A DNA stretch of 37,500 bases, taken from positions 1 to 37,500 of the forward strand of contig JASJCJ010000038.1 in the NCBI GenBank assembly GCA_030066045.1, read 5' to 3'. The notes beneath the pieces are model-generated. The model did not search any database, was not told where the DNA came from, and worked only from the letters and a program-made list of their open reading frames with translations. Made by a program: the position numbers and the translations under genes. Shown one piece after another: positions 7,445 through 14,292 of the stretch (within the stretch, counting starts at the first letter, position 1; each line of letters starts with the position of its first letter). The stretch is from Calothrix sp. MO_167.B12 (lineage in GTDB: Bacteria; Cyanobacteriota; Cyanobacteriia; Cyanobacteriales; Nostocaceae).

Positions 7445-9292
7445 CTAATTTCTCTTAATTTTTGGCTTCTCAGTGTCAGGCTTTTTATACTTACCGGGAT
7501 ATTTTTTCTGAAAATATGTTTCCATAATTTCTAATACCATAGGACCAGCGACACTACCACCACCACCACCAGAATGTTCGGCAAAAGCAACGATCGCAAT
7601 TTCTGGTTTATTAGCTGGAGCATAAGCGCCAAACCAAGCATGATTTTGTTTTACCCGCCTCTTGCCAACCTCTTTCCATGCTTCTGCTGTACCGCTTTTA
7701 CCAGCGACGGGAGGAACTGTAGGCTTGTCAAGTACTCTACCCGTACCCTCTGTGACTACCATTCTTAGTCCCTTACGCAGAACCTCAATGGTTGTGGGTT
7801 TCAAATTCACCGATTTGCGATCGCTTTTAGCTTGACGATCACTATGTAACAAGTGTGGTTTCACCAAATAGCCTCCATTTGCAGGCACAGCAAACATCAC
7901 CGCCACCTGTAAGGGTGTACTGAGCAATGCTCCCTGTCCAATGGACATATTGATGGAATCACCCACTGTCCAAGGCATTTTCAAACTTTTTCTTTTCCAT
8001 GACTCGTCGGGGACAAGGCCTTTAGATTCATTTGCCAACTCAATTCCCGTAGGTTTACCGAATCCAAATTTACGAGTCCAATCAATTAAAGTTTTTCCTC
8101 CTACTGCCCTACCAATTTGATAGAAAAAGGTATCACTACTGATTGCCATTGCTCGAGTAAATCCAATCCGACCAAATCCAGCGTGGTTCCACTCTCCAAA
8201 TGTCACTCCCCCAATAGTTAGGGAAGGATAGGTTTGCAGTATGGTTTTAGGGGAAAATTTCCCTGACTCCAAACCCGCAGCAGTGGTGACAATTTTGAAA
8301 GTACTGGCAGGTGGAAAGGAACTGAGGGCGCGATTTACCAAAGGATAATCTTTACCCATGAGTACGTTTTGTAACTCCTTGGGAGAAGGTCTTTGCTTGG
8401 AAAAAATATTCGGATCGAAGGTGGGATGAGACACCATAGCCAGGATGGCGCCATTATTGGGATCTATGGCAACAATGGCACCATTACGCCCAGTTAATGC
8501 TTTTTCTGCCGCCTTTTGTACATCTAAATTGAGGGTTAACTTCAAATCTTTACCAGCTTTTGCCTGCTTTTCTCCCAGCACTCGGATGGGTCTACCCTTA
8601 CGATCTACCTCAACTTGTTGACCGCCCCACTCACCCCGTAATGTTTTTTCATACGCCTTTTCTACACCCTTTTGACCGATCACATCTCCCAGTCGATAAC
8701 CCTCTTTTTTCTTTTTCGCTAACTGTTCGGCGGTGAGTTCCCTAGTATATCCCAGTACATGGGCAAGATCCTTGCCATGAGGATAATAACGCACGGCTTC
8801 TGTATGAATTTCTACATCCTTTAGCTCGTTTTCATACTCTTTTAAAGCAGTAACTTGTTCTATGCTCAGGTTGCGAGCAATCCTCACTAAAGCTTGGGTA
8901 TTATAACCAGTCTTCTCTAGTTTTTCCTCTATCTCTTCCTGGGGAATTTGCAGAATTTGGGACAGTAGTGGCCCAACCTTTGACCACGTGGCTTTGGTAT
9001 GAGCCATGGGCCACACATATACAGAGTGAGGATAACGAGTAGTGGCTAATAGCTTGCCATTTTTGTCAAAGATATTACCCCTTTCTGGTAGTTTAAGTAT
9101 TGTCCTCACCCGATTTGCTTGTGCTCTTTTACGGTATTTAGACCCTTCCACTAACTGCAAGTATGCTAAACGGGAGGTAATACCTCCCATAATTAATAGA
9201 GTAAATAAAATGAAAAATATAGATTGAACACCTTGACCAACAGTACGAGTATCTTTCTTGCTACCCAAATAAAATGATTGTAATGACACCAT
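7445..9292 (-). CDS. mrdA: Penicillin-binding protein 2 (peptidoglycan transpeptidase)
   Basis: 615 residues. PBP2 is the class B DD-transpeptidase that crosslinks peptidoglycan during elongation with RodA; it is anchored in the inner membrane and acts in the periplasm. Visible are one N-terminal membrane helix (about residues 22-42), the dimerisation/pedestal region with RGNIFDKNGKLLA, and the transpeptidase motifs: STFK (330-333, catalytic Ser330), SSD (385-387) and KSGTAE (532-537). A Gly/Ser-rich run SGGGGGS lies near the C-terminus. The ATG at 9292 is preferred; a TTG at 9313 would add seven residues with no better ribosome-binding site. It stands alone here, with no rodA or mreBCD nearby. 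Confidence 0.93.
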   Translation of the reverse strand: MVSLQSFYLGSKKDTRTVGQGVQSIFFILFTLLIMGGITSRLAYLQLVEGSKYRKRAQANRVRTILKLPERGNIFDKNGKLLATTRYPHSVYVWPMAHTKATWSKVGPLLSQILQIPQEEIEEKLEKTGYNTQALVRIARNLSIEQVTALKEYENELKDVEIHTEAVRYYPHGKDLAHVLGYTRELTAEQLAKKKKEGYRLGDVIGQKGVEKAYEKTLRGEWGGQQVEVDRKGRPIRVLGEKQAKAGKDLKLTLNLDVQKAAEKALTGRNGAIVAIDPNNGAILAMVSHPTFDPNIFSKQRPSPKELQNVLMGKDYPLVNRALSSFPPASTFKIVTTAAGLESGKFSPKTILQTYPSLTIGGVTFGEWNHAGFGRIGFTRAMAISSDTFFYQIGRAVGGKTLIDWTRKFGFGKPTGIELANESKGLVPDESWKRKSLKMPWTVGDSINMSIGQGALLSTPLQVAVMFAVPANGGYLVKPHLLHSDRQAKSDRKSVNLKPTTIEVLRKGLRMVVTEGTGRVLDKPTVPPVAGKSGTAEAWKEVGKRRVKQNHAWFGAYAPANKPEIAIVAFAEHSGGGGGSVAGPMVLEIMETYFQKKYPGKYKKPDTEKPKIKRN

Positions 9293-9483
9293 AGGAAAAA
9301 AATTAATTATCAAATTAGCATTATCTATATACGATACAGTTTTCAGGCAACCCGTGCATTTCAGTATAAATAAGCGAGAAACTATATCTTATATGAATTA
9401 GAATAGACTTGAATTTTTTGTGTAGTTGATTACATCGCCTACCTGGACTTAACTTAGTATAATTACGGGTCTACTCTCTGATT

Positions 9484-10620
9484 ATGCCTCAAATTATCAC
9501 CCACAATCGAGGAGAGCAAGTAGCTTTCCCATCCCTTGATGTTGAATTGCATAACGTATTTAAATTTTTTCACCAAGAGCCTGCGGTGCATGGGATAGAC
9601 TTAGGTGTCAAAACGGGGGAGTTCTTTAGTATTTTAGGACCCTCTGGTTGTGGTAAAACCACCACTTTACGGCTAATTGCAGGGTTTGAGTCGGCGGATG
9701 CTGGCAAAGTAATTATACAAGGTCAAACAATGACCAATGTTCCTCCCTACCGACGACCAGTAAACACAGTATTTCAAAGCTATGCCCTATTTAACCACCT
9801 AAATGTGTGGCATAACATTGCCTTTGGACTGAAAATGCAAAAAATCAGCCGCAAGGACATTGAAACTAGAGTCCAAGAGGCTTTAGCACTGGTGAGAATG
9901 GAAGGATTACGATCGCGTTTTCCCCATCAACTCTCTGGAGGACAACAGCAAAGGGTGGCTTTAGCTAGGGCTTTAGTCAATCGTCCGGCGGTGGTGTTGT
10001 TAGATGAGCCATTGGGAGCGTTAGATTTGAAACTGCGTAAGGAAATGCAGTTAGAGTTATCAAATTTACACAAAGAGTTGGGTTTGACCTTTATTATGGT
10101 GACTCACGATCAGGAAGAGGCACTGTCTTTATCCGATCGCATTGCTGTAATGAACTGCGGTAAAATTGACCAAGTTGATACCCCCAGTAATATTTACAAT
10201 CAACCCCAAACAGTATTTGTAGCTGATTTTATTGGCGATACCAACCTATTTCCCGGTGAGGTGGTAGATAGAGACAGTCAAAGTGTGAAAATTGCCACCC
10301 AGGCAGGACTCTCATTAGTAGTTAATCGTCGAAACAATACACCTACTGAATTGCAGGACAAAGTTGTGGTGAGCATTCGTCCAGAAAACATCCAGCTTTC
10401 TCTCTACAAGCCTAGTGTTCAACACAATTGTTTTGAAGGTTGTTTGGTAAATGTGATGTATTTAGGTACCCACGTTAACTATGTGGTGGAATTGCCAAAG
10501 GGTATGAAGATATCTGTTTTGCAACCCAATACTTTTGGTAGTTTACCCGATGCTGAAACTCCCATTTATGCCTGGTGGTCAGAAATTGATGCTTTAGCTC
10601 TACCCAGGGGGGAGGAGTGA
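9484..10620 (+). CDS. potA: ABC transporter ATPase, spermidine/putrescine type (PotA-like)
   Basis: 378 residues. It should hydrolyse ATP on the cytoplasmic side of a polyamine-type importer. Walker A GPSGCGKT is at 52-59, the Q-loop at VFQSYALF (96-103), the signature LSGGQQQ from 150, Walker B VVLLDEPLG (170-178) and the switch His208. A C-terminal TOBE/OB region (about 265-378, including VSIRPENIQLS) is as expected for the CUT1/PotA branch. The last codons and stop lie at the edge of a GGAGTGA-type STRR. The binding-protein gene follows 138 bases downstream, but no PotB/PotC-type permease lies next to the pair. Confidence 0.87.
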   Translation: MPQIITHNRGEQVAFPSLDVELHNVFKFFHQEPAVHGIDLGVKTGEFFSILGPSGCGKTTTLRLIAGFESADAGKVIIQGQTMTNVPPYRRPVNTVFQSYALFNHLNVWHNIAFGLKMQKISRKDIETRVQEALALVRMEGLRSRFPHQLSGGQQQRVALARALVNRPAVVLLDEPLGALDLKLRKEMQLELSNLHKELGLTFIMVTHDQEEALSLSDRIAVMNCGKIDQVDTPSNIYNQPQTVFVADFIGDTNLFPGEVVDRDSQSVKIATQAGLSLVVNRRNNTPTELQDKVVVSIRPENIQLSLYKPSVQHNCFEGCLVNVMYLGTHVNYVVELPKGMKISVLQPNTFGSLPDAETPIYAWWSEIDALALPRGEE

Positions 10621-10705
10621 TGGAGGGAAGGAGGGAAGGAGGGAAGGAGGGAAGGAGTGAAGGAGGGAAGGAGGGAAGGAGGGAAAGAGGGATGGAGTGA
10701 AAGAG
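10606..10705. repeat. GGAGTGA/GGAGGGA STRR between potA and potD
   Basis: About 14 heptads, mainly GGAGGGA with GGAGTGA and GAGTGAA variants, starting in the last codons of potA and filling the potA-potD gap. It supplies the potA TGA stop. Confidence 0.92.
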
Positions 10706-10730
10706 TGATGAGGTGATGTATAACAATTTA

Positions 10731-10755
10731 AAATCTAAAATCTAAAATCTAAAAT
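10731..10755. repeat. Heptanucleotide STRR (AAAATCT)n
   Basis: Three perfect AAAATCT units and a partial one, ending only about four bases before the potD ATG. The position normally used by a ribosome-binding site is occupied by the repeat; no GGAGG-like site is seen. Confidence 0.85.
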
Positions 10756-10758
10756 TAT

Positions 10759-11844
10759 ATGATAGATAGAAGGAAATTTTTACAGGGATTAGCAGCAATT
10801 ACTGGCTTATCTTTAAATAGTTGTGGTTGGAAATTAGCTGATGTAAGAACAACTTCTAGGGTTCAAGGTGCTCGCGATCGCCTTGATATTTATACCTGGA
10901 ATCAATATAGCGATCAACAATTAATTAAAAACTTTACTACACAAACTGGAATCAAAGTTTTGGCAGATGTATATGATTCCAATGAGTTTATGTTGGCTAA
11001 AATAAGAGCAGGAGGGGGAGGAAGTTACAGTATTCTTTATCCATCTGACTACATGGTACAAAAGATGGCAAAATTGGGTTTATTAAAACAGATAAACCAT
11101 GAAAAAATTAGGGGTTTAAATAATTTATTTCCTCAGTTTAAAAATCCTACCTATGACCCCAAAAATCAATATAGTATTCCTTTTACCTGGGGTACCACGG
11201 GTTTTATTTACAATTCAGAAATTCTCAAAACACCACCAGATGATTGGGATTATCTTTGGCAAAATAAAGAACTTCTAAATAAACGGATGACATTGCTCAA
11301 TGATATCCGGGAAGTGATGGGAGGCGTATTAAAAATGTTGGGTTACTCCTATAATTCCCAAGATGCCAATGCTGTCAAACAAGCCTATGAAAAATTAAAG
11401 GAACTCAAAAGTGCGATCGCGGCTTTTGATACAGATGCATGGCGTAATCAAATTTTAACAGGGGACTTGCTCATAGCTATGTGTTATTCCGGAGATGCGG
11501 TGACAATTGCCAAGGAAAACCCCAAGCTCAAATATGTGATTCCCAAGAGTGGTTCTTCCCTGTGGACTGATACAATTGCTATCCCTACAACCTCTGCTAA
11601 CCCTGATGGTGCTTATGCTTGGATCAATTTTATGTTACAACCAGAAGTAGGAGCGAAAATGAGCGATCGCTTAGGGATTGCAACTCCTAACCAAGCAGGT
11701 TTTGACCTATTACCCAAACAAGTACAAAATAATACTACCTTATTCCCACCCCAGTCCATTATAAATAAATGCGATCGAATTACTCCTTTAGGAAAAATTG
11801 AAGAGCTTTACGAACGCTATTGGACTGAATTAACTAGTAGTTAA
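10759..11844 (+). CDS. potD: Spermidine/putrescine-type periplasmic binding lipoprotein (PotD-like)
   Basis: 361 residues. The N-terminus carries a twin-arginine motif (DRRKFLQG, Arg4-Arg5), a hydrophobic stretch and a lipobox LSLNSC with Cys22, suggesting Tat export and lipid anchoring. The mature part has the PotD/PotF fold signatures: LDIYTWNQYSD near the start, YDSNEFMLAKIRAGGGGSYS, then SDYMVQKMAKLGLL and a mid-protein IPFTWGTTGFIYN. It should capture polyamines or a related cation in the periplasm and hand them to a membrane pore. It follows potA on the same strand after a repeat-filled gap. The permeases are missing here. The downstream gene is on the other strand. Confidence 0.85.
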   Translation: MIDRRKFLQGLAAITGLSLNSCGWKLADVRTTSRVQGARDRLDIYTWNQYSDQQLIKNFTTQTGIKVLADVYDSNEFMLAKIRAGGGGSYSILYPSDYMVQKMAKLGLLKQINHEKIRGLNNLFPQFKNPTYDPKNQYSIPFTWGTTGFIYNSEILKTPPDDWDYLWQNKELLNKRMTLLNDIREVMGGVLKMLGYSYNSQDANAVKQAYEKLKELKSAIAAFDTDAWRNQILTGDLLIAMCYSGDAVTIAKENPKLKYVIPKSGSSLWTDTIAIPTTSANPDGAYAWINFMLQPEVGAKMSDRLGIATPNQAGFDLLPKQVQNNTTLFPPQSIINKCDRITPLGKIEELYERYWTELTSS

Positions 11845-11943
11845 ATATAAAGCAGAACAATTTGTAACAATGAAAAATAAATGAAATAATTAGTATAATT
11901 AACAACAAATAGGGTAGAGTGATCGCACTACCCTGACAACTAA

Positions 11944-12783
11944 TTAACCTTTAACCCCACTACCAGTTTCCGTCGGCACAATATACCGTTGTAAAGCTAG
12001 AAATACTAACAATACAGGGACAATAGAAATTACGGAGCCAGCCGCCACTAAACGCCAATCCAAGGAAAAAGTACCTACTAACTTGGATACACCTAGAGGA
12101 AGAGTGTACAATTTTTCATCTTGAATTACTATTAACGGCCAAAGAAAATCACTCCAAGAACCAATAAATACAAAGATTGCTAAAGTAACTAATGCAGGGC
12201 GAATTGCTGGTAACATAATGTGCCACCACAAACCCAATTCCGAACAGCCATCCATCCTCGCTGCTTCTTCCATTTCTTTGGGAACTCCCATGAATGCTTG
12301 TCGTAACAGAAAAATTCCAAAAGCATTCGCCAGATTAGGAAAAATTATTCCCCAGTACGTATTAGTCAACCCCAACTGCACCGTGAGAATATATAGGGGA
12401 ATCATCACGATTTGAAAGGGGATCATAATCGTGGAGACGATGGCGATAAAAATCCAATCCCGTCCTATAAATGACAGTCTAGCTAAAGGGTAGGCAGCTA
12501 AAGCACATAAGATTAAATTCAAGCCCACCACCAATAATGCTACCAAGGTACTGTTCAACAGATATTGGGCAAAAGGGAGAGTTTGCCAAACTTTGACAAA
12601 ATTCTCCAAGGTAGGTTCACTAGGTAATAACTGCGGTGGGGATTGGAAGATATTTTCCGTTGGCGACTTTAAGGAAGTACCTAACAACCACAGTAGGGGA
12701 AATAGCATTCCTAGGGAAATTCCTGCTAGTAAACTATACATCCCCAAAGTTTGCAGGCGAAAATTGCTGGTTGCACGAGTCAT
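11944..12783 (-). CDS. Carbohydrate ABC transporter permease (MalG/UgpE-like)
   Basis: 279 residues with six predicted membrane helices. It is an inner-membrane pore subunit of a CUT1 sugar importer. The EAA loop contacting the ATPase is visible at about 172-195 (EEAARMDGCSELGLWWHIML), and the C-terminal ALQRYIVPTETGSGVKG is typical of MalG-type subunits. The ATG at 12783 gives the usual size; a TTG at 12837 would add 18 residues and has no ribosome-binding site. No binding protein, MalF-type partner or sugar ATPase lies next to it. It is convergent with potD but of a different ABC class, so it probably does not complete that transporter. Confidence 0.86.
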   Translation of the reverse strand: MTRATSNFRLQTLGMYSLLAGISLGMLFPLLWLLGTSLKSPTENIFQSPPQLLPSEPTLENFVKVWQTLPFAQYLLNSTLVALLVVGLNLILCALAAYPLARLSFIGRDWIFIAIVSTIMIPFQIVMIPLYILTVQLGLTNTYWGIIFPNLANAFGIFLLRQAFMGVPKEMEEAARMDGCSELGLWWHIMLPAIRPALVTLAIFVFIGSWSDFLWPLIVIQDEKLYTLPLGVSKLVGTFSLDWRLVAAGSVISIVPVLLVFLALQRYIVPTETGSGVKG

Positions 12784-12858
12784 CTGCTGGGAAGTGAAAA
12801 CATTGCAAACTTCATTATGGATGAATCCCAGCCACAATTAAAGGGATCTGAAAAAATC

Positions 12859-12897
12859 AGGACTTAGGCAGAAAACCAGTGTTTCTACCTAAGTCCT
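12859..12897. repeat. 39-bp near-perfect palindrome (hairpin)
   Basis: Arms AGGACTTAGGCAGAAA and TTTCTACCTAAGTCCT pair with a single mismatch around a short loop. It lies in the gap between the MalG-type permease and the Mo-nitrogenase-domain gene. The outer eight bases AGGACTTA equal the outer terminus of the 125-bp MITE. No T-run of terminator type follows on the plus strand. Confidence 0.7.
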
Positions 12898-12934
12898 AAT
12901 AAAAACCAATTACCAACTAATTATCAATTAAAAA

Positions 12935-13312
12935 CTAACAATACTGTGTCACGTCCTCTCCACACTCATCTGCTAGATAGCATAAAGCGCGGAAACGTAA
13001 ACCAACAACCTGTTCATAAAGTGGGTTGAGCTTACACATGGGGGGAATGTGAAACAAAGTCTTACCAAATAATTGTATGTCACGCTCAAAAGGACACTGT
13101 GCGGGAATCAATTGACACAGACGGCGTGCTAACTGGCGATCACGTACTTGAATATTTTCTACCAACTGTCGCAAGGGTTTCAGTATTTGATCTAGAAGTG
13201 TAGGAGATGGAGGGTGGAGTGAGTTGACTGTGGTGTTGCTAGCTTCTGTTTCATGTGTCCATACCCAGCTAGCAAAAAATATTTTTGATTTGGTATTGCG
13301 TAATACCTTCAT
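12935..13312 (-). CDS. Mo-dependent nitrogenase C-terminal-domain protein
   Basis: 125 residues. The last 75 residues match the small domain known as the Mo-dependent nitrogenase C-terminal domain (Mo-nitro_C): LARRLCQLIPAQCPFERDIQ, then FHIPPMCKLNPLYEQVVGLR and CYLADECGEDVTQYC. Despite its name, the domain occurs in cyanobacteria as small free-standing proteins of unknown function. Several conserved cysteines could bind metal or form disulphides. The first 45 residues are poorly conserved-looking and Ser/Thr-rich. The ATG at 13312 has a good ribosome-binding site (GAGGAG six bases upstream). No nif genes are nearby. The function is unknown. Confidence 0.8.
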   Translation of the reverse strand: MKVLRNTKSKIFFASWVWTHETEASNTTVNSLHPPSPTLLDQILKPLRQLVENIQVRDRQLARRLCQLIPAQCPFERDIQLFGKTLFHIPPMCKLNPLYEQVVGLRFRALCYLADECGEDVTQYC

Positions 13313-13338
13313 ACTTTACTCCTCTATTTGAGTGAGGG

Positions 13339-13600
13339 TATTCATCTATCCGATGAATATCTACAACATGGCAATTACCTTGCCCGGAAAATTCTTTTTC
13401 TGACAGAGATCGAATCTCATTGTTCTCAGTAGCTACTTGGGTCAGAAGTTTTTGCTTACCACGTCAGGATAACCGCATTCTTTCAGAGAGCGAAACAGTA
13501 ATATCAATATCTTGTTCATATCTTGAAGTATTTAAACTTTTCTTCAAGGCATCTATCCTAAGATAGATATTATTTTAATTTATATCTACCATCGGATAGA
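13339..13600. other. Leader of the Mo-nitrogenase-domain gene, with inverted repeats
   Basis: Upstream of the gene at 13312 there is a hairpin TATTCAT-loop-ATGAATA (13339-13359). An 11-bp inverted repeat TCTATCCGATG/CATCGGATAGA (13345-13355 and 13590-13600) brackets about 235 bases. A TCTATC-CTAA-GATAGA hairpin lies near 13553. No ORF is convincing between 13313 and 13790. The structures may be regulatory or remnants of a small element. Confidence 0.4.
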
Positions 13601-13792
13601 GAGTATTGTAACATACTGCAACATTTTTTGTAAATTTTTTATACCAAATTCTAGAAGTAGCAGCAAATACTGGTACATAGCGAGTCTGAAAAGTTTCCTC
13701 TCTCTTGATCCCATGCTTTCTTCTCATTCCTACTACATGGGTGTTTTGCCTTCTCCTTGAGCGCGGCTATTGCCACAGGGTAGAGTTTGAAT

Positions 13793-13818
13793 TAAGTAAT
13801 AAGTAATAAGTAATAAGT
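13793..13818. repeat. Heptanucleotide STRR (TAAGTAA)n
   Basis: Three to four TAAGTAA units in tandem, the complement of the TTACTTA array at 4099-4122. It lies directly next to the hairpin at 13821-13857. Confidence 0.8.
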
Positions 13819-13820
13819 TT

Positions 13821-13857
13821 GTTTTTGTGACCGGGATTCAAACCCCGTCCCAAAAAC
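13821..13857 (-). other. 37-nt hairpin with a tRNA T-arm-like loop
   Basis: Arms GTTTTTG/CAAAAAC (13821-13827 and 13851-13857) continue into GAC-GGG/CCC-GTC pairs, leaving a seven-base loop. On the minus strand the tip reads GGGTTTGAATCCC, close to a tRNA T-arm except for T where C56 is expected. No acceptor, D-arm or anticodon arm can be found around it, so this is not a tRNA. It could be a structured RNA segment or an element end. Confidence 0.4.
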
Positions 13858-13956
13858 ATTCTGCCTCAAAACACAGGGCTTTAGACCCCAATATTTCGGT
13901 AAAGGCTGAATGGCTGGGAGTAAGTAGCCGTTGTTGCGTTTACCCTCGTTCGCGCC

Positions 13957-13986
13957 AAAAAAAAGTGGATAGTTAAAACTATCCAC
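13957..13986 (-). terminator. Strong intrinsic terminator, minus strand
   Basis: Read on the minus strand, a perfect 10-bp stem GTGGATAGTT/AACTATCCAC with a two-base spacer is followed by a run of eight T. This is a classic rho-independent terminator for leftward transcription. It lies about 300 bases beyond the rnj stop codon and could end the asd-dapA-rnj transcripts, or an RNA from the intergenic region. Confidence 0.75.
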
Positions 13987-14033
13987 CCCGAAACTCTTAA
14001 CTAGTGCTTTGCCCCATTAATTTTGATAGTTTA

Positions 14034-14057
14034 TTGTAGTGCGGGCCGGACAGCCCG
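14034..14057 (+). repeat. Dispersed hairpin repeat (TTGTAGTG plus GC-rich stem)
   Basis: TTGTAGTG followed by a stem GCGGGC...GCCCGC. The same layout occurs at 14213-14238 (minus orientation), 24051-24072 and 27685-27708, with different stem sequences. Confidence 0.6.
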
Positions 14058-14073
14058 CTTCCTTACAGGATAC

Positions 14074-14201
14074 TGTTGGCGAATAGTAGGTATGACCCCT
14101 GATTATGCTAAAAGCTGGGGATTACTGTCATAATTTGGGCTGGGTTTTTTCTGCCCCCACTCCCCCACTCCCAAGAGGGTGATACCCCTGATTCGCCAAC
14201 A
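14074..14201. mobile_element. Candidate 128-bp MITE-like element
   Basis: Perfect 11-bp terminal inverted repeats TGTTGGCGAAT (14074-14084) and ATTCGCCAACA (14191-14201). A 9-bp direct repeat TCCTTACAG lies outside them (14060-14068 and 14205-14213), but a few unmatched bases separate it from the termini on each side. No ORF is inside. Only one copy is in the window, so its mobile nature is an inference. Confidence 0.45.
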
Positions 14202-14212
14202 ACATCCTTACA

Positions 14213-14238
14213 GTAGGGAGCGAGACGCTCCCACTACA
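14213..14238 (-). repeat. Dispersed hairpin repeat, minus orientation
   Basis: On the minus strand TGTAGTG is followed by GGAGCG-TCT-CGCTCC. It is inverted relative to the related copy at 14034-14057, and the two bracket the candidate element at 14074-14201. Confidence 0.55.
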
Positions 14239-14292
14239 TTTTTTACCCTTCAGAATTTATGGGACAGACCACTAGCTTATTTGTTCTGGCGA

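Noticed and set aside
7445-9313. Longer PBP2 starting at TTG 9313
   Set aside because: The extra seven residues have no ribosome-binding site; the ATG at 9292 gives a normal N-terminus.
12838-12934. Rho-independent terminator at the 12859-12897 palindrome
   Set aside because: Strong stem but no T-run directly after it on the plus strand; on the minus strand it is followed by GATTTTTT, a weaker possibility that could not be decided.
13821-13857. tRNA gene on the minus strand
   Set aside because: Only a T-arm-like hairpin; no acceptor, anticodon or D-arm can be assembled, and the loop lacks C56.
13792-13986. 64-codon minus-strand ORF
   Set aside because: Its start lies in a terminator hairpin and its end in a TAAGTAA repeat; more likely a noncoding structured segment.
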